Counted from the first letter of the stretch, positions 37,455-46,020 are shown. The stretch is DNA of 64,000 nucleotides from Streptomyces sp. NBC_00878 (GCF_026341515.1 NZ_JAPEOK010000001.1:2232001-2296000); one strand, 5' to 3'. Notes: generated by a model not told the origin, from the letters alone. Numbers and translations: made by a program.

Positions 37455-39662
37455 GTGCCCGTCTCCGTCGATGTGAACAAGAACATCGGCGCACGGGCGG
37501 CAGGGATTGGCGTACGGACGGCACGGATTCGTGAACGCGCGGCGGGAGCGGGCGCGGCGCTCGCTGTCGTAGCGACAGGAGTCATGGCACCGGCCGCAGT
37601 TGCGGCGCCCGCCGGGGCGAAGGACGTCACGGCGGCGGTGCTGGCCGACCGGGACGTCACGCTGAGCGGCGACACGGTGGTGACCGTGCCGGCCGGGGAG
37701 ACGACGTACGACGGGGTGTTCCGGGGCGAGGGCACGCTCACCGTGCGCGGCTCCGGCACCCTGGTCCTGGCCAAGGACAGTGACTTCACCCTGCCCAAGT
37801 CCCGGCAGCGCCAGCAGGTCAACACCGAGGGCGGCAACCACCCGTACACCACCGTGACCAACCCGGACCCGCCCGCGATCACCGTCGAGCGCGGGGCGAC
37901 CCTCCAGTACGGCACGGGCGGCGGTACGGGTCTGGTCGGGCACTTCCCGTACAACACCCCGGGCTACCAGCTGAACCAGCTCAACATCAAGGTCGACGGG
38001 ACACTGCGCCTGTCGCTCGTACGGACCTTCAACCTCGGCACGATCAGCGGTTCGGGGCTCGTCAGCCAGCCGCGGTTCATGTGGGGCAAGCTCGACCTCG
38101 CGGGGACCCACCCGTTCACGGGGGTGATCGACAACGGCACCGGTATGGACGCGGGCAAGTCCGAGTACCCGGTGTCCCTGCCGAACGCGCGGGCCATCCT
38201 CAACCAGGGCACCTGGACCGTGGACACCCCGCTCGGCCAGACGATCACCCTGCGGCAGAACTTCTACCAGCGGGAGTACGGCAGCGATATCAACGTCCAG
38301 TCGCGCCCCGGCAGCAAGGTGGTGCTGGCGGGCCAGTACAGCTGGTCGAACCAGGGCGGCGACACCAACCCCTCGCTCAGTGACCCGGCCCTGAACTGGC
38401 GGCCCGCGACGAAGAACGTCAACAAGCGCGGTACCAACATCAAGGGCGCCAACGTCCAGTGGGGCGACGGGACCACGAACAAGATCTTCATGCCGGGGAC
38501 AGCCGACACCGTCTACATCAACCTGCTTGCCGCCAGGTCCCGTTCACTGCTCACCTTCGACTACAACGGGCCGGTGACACTGGGCGCACCCATCGGCGGC
38601 GGCCGGTTCCACGACACACTCTCCGCACCCGGCGCCGGTGACATCGTCATCAAGGGAACGAAGGGCAACGACGTCACCTTCGCCGCCGTCCAGTACTACA
38701 ACGGCTCCACGACCGTCCAGAAGGGCGCGGTCCTGCGGCTGGGCAGCGGAAAGGCGGGCGGTGACGGCGGGCTGCACACCAAGGGCGACCTCTACAAGGT
38801 GGTCAACGACGGGTCGCTGGTACTCCGCAACACCTCCAAGCCACTGACGCTCTCCCGGATCAGCGGCAGCGGCTCGCTCACACAGTCGGGCGCGGCGACG
38901 ACGACACTGACGGGCACGTCGGTGACGTACACCGGGGCGACGACGGTCACGAAGGGCACGCTCGCGCTCGACGGAACGAGCCTGGCCCGCAGCAGGGCGA
39001 TCCGCCTCACGACGCCCGCCGCACTGCTGGACGTCCGTAAGGCACCGGGTGCCGCGCTGACCCTGACCACGTCCCTCTCCGGCAAGGGCAAGGTCGTCGG
39101 CACGGTGACGAGTACGGGCAAGGTCTCGGGCGGTGTGACGGTGACAGGGGACTACGCGCAGCGCGCGGGCGGTCAACTCGTCGTAGGGGCCGAGGCGTTG
39201 AAGGTCGGCGGCAAGGTGACGCTGGCGGGGAAACTGGACGCCAAGTCGGTCAGTTCCTCGAAGGCGAAGACTGACGCGAAGACAAAGACGGTCACGCTCA
39301 TCGACCACGCGGGCAAGGCGAAGACGACCGGTACGTTCACCGGGCTCAAGGAGGGCGCCACGGTCAAGGCGGGCGGGACCGAATACCGGATCAGCTACCG
39401 CGGCGGCGACGGCAACGACGTCGTCCTGACCACCGCCACCACCGCGAGCCCCTCGGCGACCGCCCGCGCCGCCGCCGCAGCAGCAGCGGAGTCAGCCACA
39501 CCGAAGGTGACCCGTACGCAGAACGCGGCCAACGAGAGCGCCCTGACGCGTGCTTGGTGGCCGATCGCAGCCGCACTGGGCCTGCTGGTGTTGCTGGTGA
39601 TCCCGGTGACAAAGCGTCGGCGAGGACGGCGGAGGGGCGGGCGGCATGCGTCCGCGGGGTGA
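37455..39662 (+). CDS. Surface beta-helix (PATR/autotransporter-repeat-like) protein with C-terminal membrane anchor
   Basis: A 735-residue exported protein. Signal-like N-terminus ending near AVAAPAG. The body is repetitive Gly/Thr/Ser beta-helix sequence (GSTTVQKGAVLRLGSGKAGG, YTGATTVTKGTLALDG), the PATR-type repeat known from autotransporters. The C-terminus has a single hydrophobic helix (WWPIAAALGLLVLLVIPV) followed by a very basic tail, so it is anchored in the membrane with no sortase motif. Start GTG 37455 is uncertain; GTG 37470 is possible. Divergent from the GH43 gene, it may help bind or present plant polysaccharide. Confidence 0.75.
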   Translation: MPVSVDVNKNIGARAAGIGVRTARIRERAAGAGAALAVVATGVMAPAAVAAPAGAKDVTAAVLADRDVTLSGDTVVTVPAGETTYDGVFRGEGTLTVRGSGTLVLAKDSDFTLPKSRQRQQVNTEGGNHPYTTVTNPDPPAITVERGATLQYGTGGGTGLVGHFPYNTPGYQLNQLNIKVDGTLRLSLVRTFNLGTISGSGLVSQPRFMWGKLDLAGTHPFTGVIDNGTGMDAGKSEYPVSLPNARAILNQGTWTVDTPLGQTITLRQNFYQREYGSDINVQSRPGSKVVLAGQYSWSNQGGDTNPSLSDPALNWRPATKNVNKRGTNIKGANVQWGDGTTNKIFMPGTADTVYINLLAARSRSLLTFDYNGPVTLGAPIGGGRFHDTLSAPGAGDIVIKGTKGNDVTFAAVQYYNGSTTVQKGAVLRLGSGKAGGDGGLHTKGDLYKVVNDGSLVLRNTSKPLTLSRISGSGSLTQSGAATTTLTGTSVTYTGATTVTKGTLALDGTSLARSRAIRLTTPAALLDVRKAPGAALTLTTSLSGKGKVVGTVTSTGKVSGGVTVTGDYAQRAGGQLVVGAEALKVGGKVTLAGKLDAKSVSSSKAKTDAKTKTVTLIDHAGKAKTTGTFTGLKEGATVKAGGTEYRISYRGGDGNDVVLTTATTASPSATARAAAAAAAESATPKVTRTQNAANESALTRAWWPIAAALGLLVLLVIPVTKRRRGRRRGGRHASAG

Positions 39663-39705
39663 CGGGTCACTCGGCAGCGGGATGACGGGTCACTCGGCAG
39701 CGGGA
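39660..39705. repeat. Perfect 23-bp tandem duplication
   Basis: The unit TGACGGGTCACTCGGCAGCG+GGA occurs at 39660-39682 and 39683-39705 without mismatch. The first copy includes the stop codon of the beta-helix gene. It lies just upstream of the thrS leader promoter. Confidence 0.85.
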
Positions 39706-39737
39706 AAAACCCCGCGCGCACTCCCCCACCCCCTTGC

Positions 39738-39743
39738 TACCTT
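39738..39743 (+). promoter_or_regulatory. Probable -10 element of the thrS leader
   Basis: TACCTT lies 7 bases before the leader ATG at 39751. That spacing puts the transcription start at or next to the ATG, so the leader mRNA would be leaderless, which agrees with the absence of any ribosome-binding site upstream. A matching -35 box is not clear. Confidence 0.5.
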
Positions 39744-39750
39744 CACCGTC

Positions 39751-39801
39751 ATGAAGCGCGCCCAGATGACGACGACGCCGGAGAGTGTCCCGGCGCGCTG
39801 A
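39751..39801 (+). CDS. Threonine attenuation leader peptide (16 residues)
   Basis: MKRAQMTTTPESVPAR, with three consecutive ACG threonine codons in the middle, lies 98 bases upstream of a threonyl-tRNA synthetase gene and is followed by a perfect terminator hairpin. This is the classical arrangement for ribosome-mediated attenuation: when charged threonyl-tRNA is scarce the ribosome stalls on the ACG run and the terminator fails to form. Confidence 0.82.
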   Translation: MKRAQMTTTPESVPAR

Positions 39802-39814
39802 CCGATGAGCCAGT

Positions 39815-39849
39815 CCGAAGCCCCGGGGCCGAGTGCCCCGGGGCTTCGG
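39815..39849 (+). terminator. Attenuator hairpin upstream of thrS
   Basis: A perfect 15-bp stem (39815-39829 and 39835-39849, CCGAAGCCCCGGGGC and its complement) with a 5-base loop lies 13 bases after the leader peptide stop and 50 bases before the synthetase start. No U tract follows. A competing antiterminator would have to pair part of the leader coding region; I did not resolve it. Confidence 0.85.
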
Positions 39850-39899
39850 CGTACCCGGTCACTCGCCCGGAACTTCCCGCCCGCGAGGAGACCACGACC

Positions 39900-41189
39900 G
39901 TGAACGACAACAGCAACGACAACAACAACGAACACGGCAACGAGCACGGCAACGAGCACGGCAATCGTCACGACCATCGCAGGCTCGGCCGTGAGCTGGA
40001 CCTGTTCGACACCGACCCGCTGATCGGCGCGGGGCTGCCGTACTGGCTGCCCGACGGCGCGACCGTACGGCACACCCTGGAGGAGTACATCCGCGGCGAG
40101 GAGCGGCGGGCGGGCTACCGGCACGTGTACTCGCCGGTGCTCGGCAAGCGGGAGCTGTACGAGATCTCGGGGCACTGGTCGCACTACAGCGAGGACATGT
40201 TCCCGCCGATGGAACTGGGCTCGGAGCAGGTCGTGCTGCGCCCCAGCCTGTGTCCCCACCACGCGGTCATCTACCGCTCCCGCTCCCACAGTTACCGCGA
40301 ACTCCCGCTCAGAATGGCGGAGTTGGGTGGCATGTACCGCTCCGAGCTGTCCGGCGTACTCGGCGGCCTCACCCGCGTACGCGCGATCCAGCTCAACGAC
40401 GCGCACATCTTCTGCACCCTGGACCAGGTGGCCGACGAGGCGGGCGCGGCGTTGGCGATGATCCGCCGGGCGTACGAGGCGCTCGGGATCAGCCCGGCCC
40501 GCTACCGGCTCTCCCTGCCGGGCCCGGGCGGCAAGTACGTGGCCGCGCCCGAGCTGTGGCGGCGGTCGACCGCGCTGCTGACCGAGGTCCTGGACGGCTC
40601 GGGGCTGCCGTACGAGGCGGCCGAGGGCGAGGCCGCGTTCTACGGTCCGAAGATCGACGTCCAGGTCGCCGACGGCGCGGGCCGGGAGTCGACCCTCTCC
40701 ACCGTGCAGGTCGACTTCCACCAGCCCGAGCGGTTCGACCTGCACTACATCGGTGCGGACGGCGCCAAGCACCGGCCGGTCATGGTCCACCGCAGCGTCA
40801 TCGGCAGCGTGGAACGGGCCGTGGCCCACCTCGTCGAGCAGCACGGCGGCGCCTTCCCGGCCTGGCTCGCCCCGACCCAGCTGGCGATCCTGCCGATCTC
40901 GGACGCGCAGCTCCCGAACGCCGCCGCCCTCGCCCACCGCTGCGCCGAGCGGGACCTGCGTGCCGAGATCATCGGCCCGGACCGCGGCACCCTGGGCGCC
41001 CGTGTCCGGGAGACCCGCCTGGCCCCGTACCAGGCGGTGATCGGCCCGAAGGAGGCCGCCGACGACCGGGTGGCGCTACGACTGCGCGACGGCCGCCGCC
41101 TCGATCCGCGCCCGGCCGAGGAGGTCATCGACCGGATCGCGTCACTGGCCGGGGCCCACAGCACCGAACTGTGGGACGGGTCGGCCTGA
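39900..41189 (+). CDS. thrS: Threonyl-tRNA synthetase paralogue lacking TGS and editing domains
   Basis: A 429-residue class II synthetase; full bacterial ThrRS is about 640-660. It begins with an Asn/His/Glu repeat tail (residues 2-26) and goes straight into the catalytic domain. Motif 2 is MYRSELSGVLGGLTRVRA, the zinc ligands correspond to Cys in RPSLCPHH, His in NDAHIFC and His in PVMVHRSVIGS, and YGPKIDV is intact. The C-terminal anticodon-binding domain is present. Both the N-terminal TGS and the editing domain are missing. Residues around the borrelidin pocket differ from E. coli ThrRS as I recall it. It may be a resistance or stress paralogue, and is regulated by the attenuator upstream. 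Confidence 0.88.
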   Translation: MNDNSNDNNNEHGNEHGNEHGNRHDHRRLGRELDLFDTDPLIGAGLPYWLPDGATVRHTLEEYIRGEERRAGYRHVYSPVLGKRELYEISGHWSHYSEDMFPPMELGSEQVVLRPSLCPHHAVIYRSRSHSYRELPLRMAELGGMYRSELSGVLGGLTRVRAIQLNDAHIFCTLDQVADEAGAALAMIRRAYEALGISPARYRLSLPGPGGKYVAAPELWRRSTALLTEVLDGSGLPYEAAEGEAAFYGPKIDVQVADGAGRESTLSTVQVDFHQPERFDLHYIGADGAKHRPVMVHRSVIGSVERAVAHLVEQHGGAFPAWLAPTQLAILPISDAQLPNAAALAHRCAERDLRAEIIGPDRGTLGARVRETRLAPYQAVIGPKEAADDRVALRLRDGRRLDPRPAEEVIDRIASLAGAHSTELWDGSA

Positions 41190-41221
41190 GGGTTTCTCCC
41201 CTCACTGTGCGCCCGCGGAAC

Positions 41222-41488
41222 CTACCGTGTCCGTCGTGAATGCCGGTTCCTGCGTCGGCGCAGAGTAAAGGCGCAGGCCAGGATGCCGAGGCCCCAGGCG
41301 ATCAGAAGGGCACCCCACATCGGCATGGTCACCAGTGGGATGAGAAGGCGGATCTCGATACTCGTGCTGTTCTGAAAGATGAAAATCAGCGCGATCGCGG
41401 TGATCAGAACGAACGGAATGAGGCGGCGGACGCCGGGGCGCGAAAGGAACGGCGTGTGTGCCTTGTGGTCTGTGCTGCTCTGAGCCAT
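41222..41488 (-). CDS. LapA-domain (DUF1049) small membrane protein
   Basis: An 88-residue protein with two hydrophobic helices (LIPFVLITAIALIFIFQNST and WGALLIAWGLGILACAF) joined by the characteristic FIFQNSTSIEIRLLIP loop, and a basic tail. This is the lipopolysaccharide-assembly-protein-A domain seen widely in actinobacteria, where its role is not defined. It is divergent from mmuM. Confidence 0.82.
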   Translation of the reverse strand: MAQSSTDHKAHTPFLSRPGVRRLIPFVLITAIALIFIFQNSTSIEIRLLIPLVTMPMWGALLIAWGLGILACAFTLRRRRNRHSRRTR

Positions 41489-41710
41489 GGGGTGCCTCTC
41501 CCTCACGTGCCCCTGCATCCAGCGTCCTCTTTCACCGCGCGGCACGCCACCGAGGGGCCCGCGCGTACCGCGGCTCACCGTGGGCGGAGGCCCGCGGGTC
41601 CCGCGGGTCCCGCAGATCCGGCTGGTGACGCCGCCTCCCGCATGTTGGACATTCTGTTCGAGCACTGGACCCACACAGGCATCCGCCACCCCCTCGACTA
41701 GCGTCGAGAC

Positions 41711-42763
41711 ATGACCAGCGACTCCGCCCGCGGCTCCTCTCACGCCTCCCCGCGCACCCTCGCCGAGGCGCTCGCGCTCGACACCGGCACCGTCGTCCTC
41801 GACGGTGGCATGGCCAATCAGCTCGAATCGGCCGGGTACGACCTGAGTGACGAGCTGTGGTCGGCGCGGCTGCTCGTCGAGCGGCCCGAGGCGATCACCG
41901 CGGCGCATCTGGCCTACTTCGAAGTGGGCGCCAACGTCGCGATCACCGCCAGCTACCAGGCGACCTTCGAGGGCTTCGCGCGGCGCGGCATCTCCCACGA
42001 GCGGGCGGCCGAACTGCTCGGCCTCAGTGTCGGACTCGCCCGCGAGGCGGCCCGGCAGGCCGAGGAGAAGGAGAAGGAGAAGGGGAAGCGGCAGGGCGTG
42101 CGCTCGCCGCTTTGGGTGGCGGCATCGGTCGGGCCGTACGGGGCCATGCTCGCCGACGGTTCGGAGTACCGGGGGCGGTACGGGCTGAGCGTCGCCGAGC
42201 TTGAGCGGTTTCACCGGCCCCGGGTGGAGGCACTGGCCGAGGCGCGCCCCGACGTCCTGGCCCTTGAGACCGTGCCCGACGCCGACGAGGCACGGGCCCT
42301 GCTGCGGGCGGTGCGCGGACTCGGCGTACCGGCGTGGCTGTCGTACAGCGTCGCCGGGGGCCGGACGCGGGCCGGGCAGCCGCTGGAGGAGGCCTTCGCG
42401 CTCGCCGCCGACGCCGACGAGGTGATCGCGGTCGGCGTCAACTGCTGCGCCCCCGACGACGTGGCCGACGCGGTGGAGACCGCCGTACGCGTCACCGGCA
42501 AGCCCGTGGTCGTCTACCCGAACAGCGGCGAGACCTGGGACGCCGAGGCACGCGCGTGGACCGGCGGCTCCACCTTCACGACCGACCAGGTCACCGGCTG
42601 GGAGCGGGCCGGGGCACGGCTGATCGGCGGGTGCTGCCGGGTCGGGCCGACGGCGATCACCGCAATCGCGGGGATCACGAAGACCGGGGGCGTCTGGGGG
42701 GTCACGAAGACCGGGGGCATCGGGGGCATCGCGGAGGCACTCGGCCCGCTCGACTCCGTGTGA
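41711..42763 (+). CDS. mmuM: Homocysteine S-methyltransferase
   Basis: A 350-residue enzyme that would use S-methylmethionine or SAM to methylate homocysteine. It has the family landmarks: VLDGGMANQLE at the start, ANVAITASYQATFEGF, and the zinc-binding cysteines in VGVNCC and IGGCCRVGP. A charged insertion (EEKEKEKGKRQG) lies near residue 120. The C-terminus carries a short direct repeat (GITKTGGVWG, VTKTGGIGGI) beyond the usual end. Stand-alone gene. Confidence 0.9.
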   Translation: MTSDSARGSSHASPRTLAEALALDTGTVVLDGGMANQLESAGYDLSDELWSARLLVERPEAITAAHLAYFEVGANVAITASYQATFEGFARRGISHERAAELLGLSVGLAREAARQAEEKEKEKGKRQGVRSPLWVAASVGPYGAMLADGSEYRGRYGLSVAELERFHRPRVEALAEARPDVLALETVPDADEARALLRAVRGLGVPAWLSYSVAGGRTRAGQPLEEAFALAADADEVIAVGVNCCAPDDVADAVETAVRVTGKPVVVYPNSGETWDAEARAWTGGSTFTTDQVTGWERAGARLIGGCCRVGPTAITAIAGITKTGGVWGVTKTGGIGGIAEALGPLDSV

Positions 42764-42775
42764 CGGCGGGCGCGG

Positions 42776-43804
42776 TCAGCGGGACGCCGTGCTCGCGCGT
42801 ACCACCAGCCGCGTGGACAGCTCCGTACGCGTCCCCTCCGGTTGCTCCCCGGCCATCATGCGCACCAGCAGGCGCAGTGCCGTCGCGGCCATCTCCGAGA
42901 GCGGCTGGCGGATGGTGGTCAGGGCCGGTGAGGCCCAGTGGGCCTCGGGCAGGTCGTCGAAGCCCACCACGCTGACGTCGTCCGGGACGGACAGGCCCCG
43001 CTCGGCGAGGGCCCGGTACGCGCCCAGGGCCATACGGTCCGAGCAGACGAAGACGGCCGTGGGCGGTTCCGGCAGATCGAGGAGTTCCAGCATCCGGCGG
43101 TGTGCGGCGGTCTCGTCGAAGCTGCCGTAGCGCAGGTACTCGGGGCGGTGGCGCAGTCCGGCCGCCGCGAGCGCCGAGCGGTACCCGGCGACGCGCGCGC
43201 TGCTGCACATCTTGCGGCGGTAGCCGGCGATGACGGCGATGCGTTCGTGGCCGAGGGAGAGCAGATGCTCGGTGGCGGTCACCCCGCCGTGCCAGTTGGC
43301 CGCGCCCACCGAGACGACCCCGGGCGGTGGTTCGAGCACCGGGTCGATCAGCACGAACGGGATGCGGTGCTGGTCGAGCCAGGCGTACTGGGACGCGGTC
43401 AGCTCGGCGAGGTTGAACAGCACGCCGGAGGAGCCACGTGTGGACAGCTTGTCCAGCCAGCCGCGCTCCGGCCGGCCGCCCCGGGTCCGGGTCAGACCCG
43501 CCGAGACCACCACCTCCAGGCCCGCGTCGTGCGCCGCCTCCTCCACACCGTGCAGGATCGCGCCCGACCAGGAGCTCTCCAGCGAGTGGACGACGAGGTC
43601 TACCAGGCCGGGCGACTTCACCGCGTCGAACCGGGGTCTGCGGACATAGCCGAGCCGGTCCAGCGCCTCCGTCACCCGGCGGCGGGTGTCCGGCGCCACG
43701 TCCTCCCGGCCGTTGACGACCTTGGAGGCCGTCGGCACGGACACGCCCGCCTCGCGTGCGACGACCGCGAGGGTCGGCCCGGCCACGCTCCCGGTACGCA
43801 CCAT
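42776..43804 (-). CDS. LacI-family transcriptional regulator
   Basis: A 342-residue repressor with N-terminal helix-turn-helix (LAVVAREAGVSVPTASKVVN), hinge and a periplasmic-binding-like sugar domain (IAVIAGYRRKMCSSARVAGY, VFVCSDRMALGAYRALAERG, VSVVGFDDLPEAHWASPALT). It is divergent from a carboxylesterase gene, with several palindromes between them including one covering its own promoter. It probably represses the esterase and perhaps distant sugar genes. Confidence 0.9.
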   Translation of the reverse strand: MVRTGSVAGPTLAVVAREAGVSVPTASKVVNGREDVAPDTRRRVTEALDRLGYVRRPRFDAVKSPGLVDLVVHSLESSWSGAILHGVEEAAHDAGLEVVVSAGLTRTRGGRPERGWLDKLSTRGSSGVLFNLAELTASQYAWLDQHRIPFVLIDPVLEPPPGVVSVGAANWHGGVTATEHLLSLGHERIAVIAGYRRKMCSSARVAGYRSALAAAGLRHRPEYLRYGSFDETAAHRRMLELLDLPEPPTAVFVCSDRMALGAYRALAERGLSVPDDVSVVGFDDLPEAHWASPALTTIRQPLSEMAATALRLLVRMMAGEQPEGTRTELSTRLVVRASTASR

Positions 43805-43840
43805 GGAAGCCCACCTCTCCTGGCCCCGTCCCGAGGGCCG

Positions 43841-43958
43841 CGAAAGTTTCGGGTAGAAAGCGCTTCCTACAGTAGGGCCGCTGTACTGCGCCGTGGAAGA
43901 GCCGGTATTCAGCGGAATTCCATGGAGACGAAAGAATTTCGCGGAGACGAAACTTTCG
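43841..43958. promoter_or_regulatory. Operator cluster between lacI-type gene and carboxylesterase
   Basis: Three related CGAAA-TTTCG palindromes occur: CGAAAGTTTCG at 43841-43851, CGAAAGAATTTCG at 43929-43941 and CGAAACTTTCG at 43948-43958. LacI-family operators in Streptomyces often have this appearance. Together with the AAGCGCTT element listed next they suggest cooperative binding and looping across about 120 bp. Confidence 0.6.
43853..43870. promoter_or_regulatory. LacI-type AAGCGCTT operator
   Basis: GTAGAAAGCGCTTCCTAC is a near-perfect 18-bp palindrome with the central CG step typical of LacI/GalR operators. It is 49 bases upstream of the regulator start codon, consistent with autoregulation. 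Confidence 0.7.
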
Positions 43959-44092
43959 AAATGCCGAACAAGCGGGTAATGGGCGGCCACACGGCGGATT
44001 TCGACCTTTTGGTGCTGTGTGACACGGGCGATTTGTGATGCCCTGGGGGGTAGCGCTCGCGGTTCGTCCCGCTGTGGTGAGGAGATGGTGGA

Positions 44093-45682
44093 ATGACCGA
44101 GGGTCCCGTGGTCAGCACGCCCTACGGTGCCGTACGAGGCCGTTACGAGAACGGCCTCGCCGTCTTCCGCGGCATCCCCTATGCCGCCCCGCCCTTCGGC
44201 CCCCACCGCTTCCGGCCGCCCGTCCCTCCCGAGCCGTGGGACGGCGTACGCGACGCGGGCGCGTTCGGGCCCACGCCGCCCAAGCCGCCGTACTCCGAAG
44301 CCTTCGCGAAGCTGCTCTCCGACCCGGTCGTGCCGGGCGACGACATCCTCAACCTGAACGTGTGGACGCCCGAGCCCGGCCCCGGCGCCCGTCTTCCCGT
44401 CATGGTGTGGATCCACGGCGGGGCGCTGACCCGCGGCTCGTCGGCGGTACCGGTGTACGACGGCCGGACCTTCGCCCGTGACGGGCTGGTGTTCGTCTCC
44501 CTCAACTACCGCCTGGGCGTGGAGGGTTACGGCCTCTTCCCGGATACCCCCGCCAACCTGGGCCTGCGCGACCAGCTCGCGGCGCTGGAGTGGGTGCGCG
44601 ACGCGATCGCGGAGTTCGGCGGCGATCCGGACCGCGTGACCGTCTTCGGCGAGTCCGCCGGCGCGATCAGCATCGGGGCACTGCTGGCGAGCCCGCGCGC
44701 CCAGGGCCTGTTCCGGCGGGCCGCGCTGCAGAGCGGGCCGCCCGAGGCGACGGAACGGGACAAGGTGCGGCGCCTGGTGCGGCGGATGGCCGCCCGGCTG
44801 AAGATCCCCGCGACCGCCGAGGCGTTCGCGGCCGTCGACCGGGCCGCTCTGGCCGAGGCGCAGGCCGAGGCCGGCCGCCGTGCGAGCCCGGTCCTCGGGG
44901 GTCCCGCCTTCGGCATCGTGGTCGACGGCGACCTCGTGCCGCGCGACCCGCTCGACGTGCTGCTGGAGGGCGGTACGGCCCGGGATGTCGACCTGCTGCT
45001 GGGCTGGACCAGCGAGGAGTACCGGCTGTGGCTCGCGCCCACCGGGCTCGTCGAGCGCATCGACCGGCTGGGCCCGGTCGCCCTGGCCGGCGCGATGGCC
45101 CGCTGCCACTGCGGCCCCGAGGTCCCGCGCGGCTACCGGCTGGCGCATCCCGACGCGGGCACCGCCGACCTGGTCGGCCAGCTGGTCACCGACCATCTGC
45201 TCCGCGTGCCGCTGCACCGCCTGGCGGACGCCCACCCGGCAGCCTCGTACGTCTACGAGTTCGCCTGGCCCTCCAACGTCCCCGGCCTCGGCGCCTGTCA
45301 CGCCCTGGAGCTCGGCTTCGTCTTCGACACCGCCGACGTGCCCGAGGCCGTGAAGCTCGCGGGGCCCGGGGCGCCGCAGGCTCTCGCCGACGAGATGCAC
45401 GCGGCGTGGGTGCGGTTCGCCGTCGAGGGGGATCCCGGGTGGCCGGTGTGGGATGCCAGTCATCCGGTACGGGTCTTCGGGGCCGGGGAACCCGCGGTCG
45501 TGCACGGGCCTCGGGATCGGGAACTCGCCCTGTGGGAGGCCGAGTTCACCACCTCGGAGGATGGTGCGGCCACCCCTGCCGATCAGAAGCCGCAGACGCC
45601 GCAGAAGCCGCATAAGCCGGGTGCGGCACCGTTGTCGGTCGTGCGGCGGCTTCGGCGGTCAGGGGGTACGCGGCGGGTGTGA
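44093..45682 (+). CDS. Type-B carboxylesterase
   Basis: A 529-residue esterase. The nucleophile elbow is VFGESAGAIS, the oxyanion segment MVWIHGGAL, the acid lies in GWTSEEYRLW and the catalytic histidine in GACHALELGFVF. It has no signal peptide, so it is cytoplasmic. The C-terminal 40 residues are low-complexity (PQTPQKPHKPG and a basic end) and beyond the fold. Divergent from the LacI regulator and probably controlled by it. The substrate is unknown. Confidence 0.87.
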   Translation: MTEGPVVSTPYGAVRGRYENGLAVFRGIPYAAPPFGPHRFRPPVPPEPWDGVRDAGAFGPTPPKPPYSEAFAKLLSDPVVPGDDILNLNVWTPEPGPGARLPVMVWIHGGALTRGSSAVPVYDGRTFARDGLVFVSLNYRLGVEGYGLFPDTPANLGLRDQLAALEWVRDAIAEFGGDPDRVTVFGESAGAISIGALLASPRAQGLFRRAALQSGPPEATERDKVRRLVRRMAARLKIPATAEAFAAVDRAALAEAQAEAGRRASPVLGGPAFGIVVDGDLVPRDPLDVLLEGGTARDVDLLLGWTSEEYRLWLAPTGLVERIDRLGPVALAGAMARCHCGPEVPRGYRLAHPDAGTADLVGQLVTDHLLRVPLHRLADAHPAASYVYEFAWPSNVPGLGACHALELGFVFDTADVPEAVKLAGPGAPQALADEMHAAWVRFAVEGDPGWPVWDASHPVRVFGAGEPAVVHGPRDRELALWEAEFTTSEDGAATPADQKPQTPQKPHKPGAAPLSVVRRLRRSGGTRRV

Positions 45683-45765
45683 CGGCCGCGAGGTCCGCCC
45701 GCCCTCACAGGGCGCGGCTCCTCACAGGGAGCGGCCGGTTGTGCGGGGGCGGGCCGGTGGGAGCT

Positions 45766-45847
45766 GGTCGCGCAGTTCCCCGCGCCCCTGAAAGGCGGGG
45801 CTGCGCCCCCGCCTTTCGTCTTTGGGAGCGTGGGGAACTGCGCGACC
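45766..45847. repeat. Nested inverted repeat of the Streptomyces intergenic type
   Basis: Outer arms are 16 bp and perfect (GGTCGCGCAGTTCCCC at 45766-45781, its complement at 45832-45847). Inside them a second stem of 11 bp (GAAAGGCGGGG at 45790-45800, complement at 45807-45817) forms a strong hairpin. The GCGCAGTTCCCCGCGCCCCTG motif family is widespread between unrelated Streptomyces genes. It may terminate the carboxylesterase transcript and marks the left edge of the natural-product cluster. Confidence 0.8.
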
Positions 45848-46020
45848 GGCCCCCACGCGCCCGCAGGCGAACTCCGGCCGCGGCTCTCACCGCGCGATAC
45901 CTCAGGCGCAGCCTCCTACCTGCCCGCCCAAGCCCGGGGACGGGTTTCCAACCCGCGCGATGCAGCAGAGTTGACCTTGTCCCGCCCTCGCGGTCGGGAC
46001 CGGCGGGGAACACTGGAACC

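Noticed and set aside
42776..45613. A very long minus-strand frame (945 codons) over the LacI gene and the esterase
   Set aside because: Only the first 342 codons from 43804 are LacI-like; the rest is the antisense shadow of the esterase gene.
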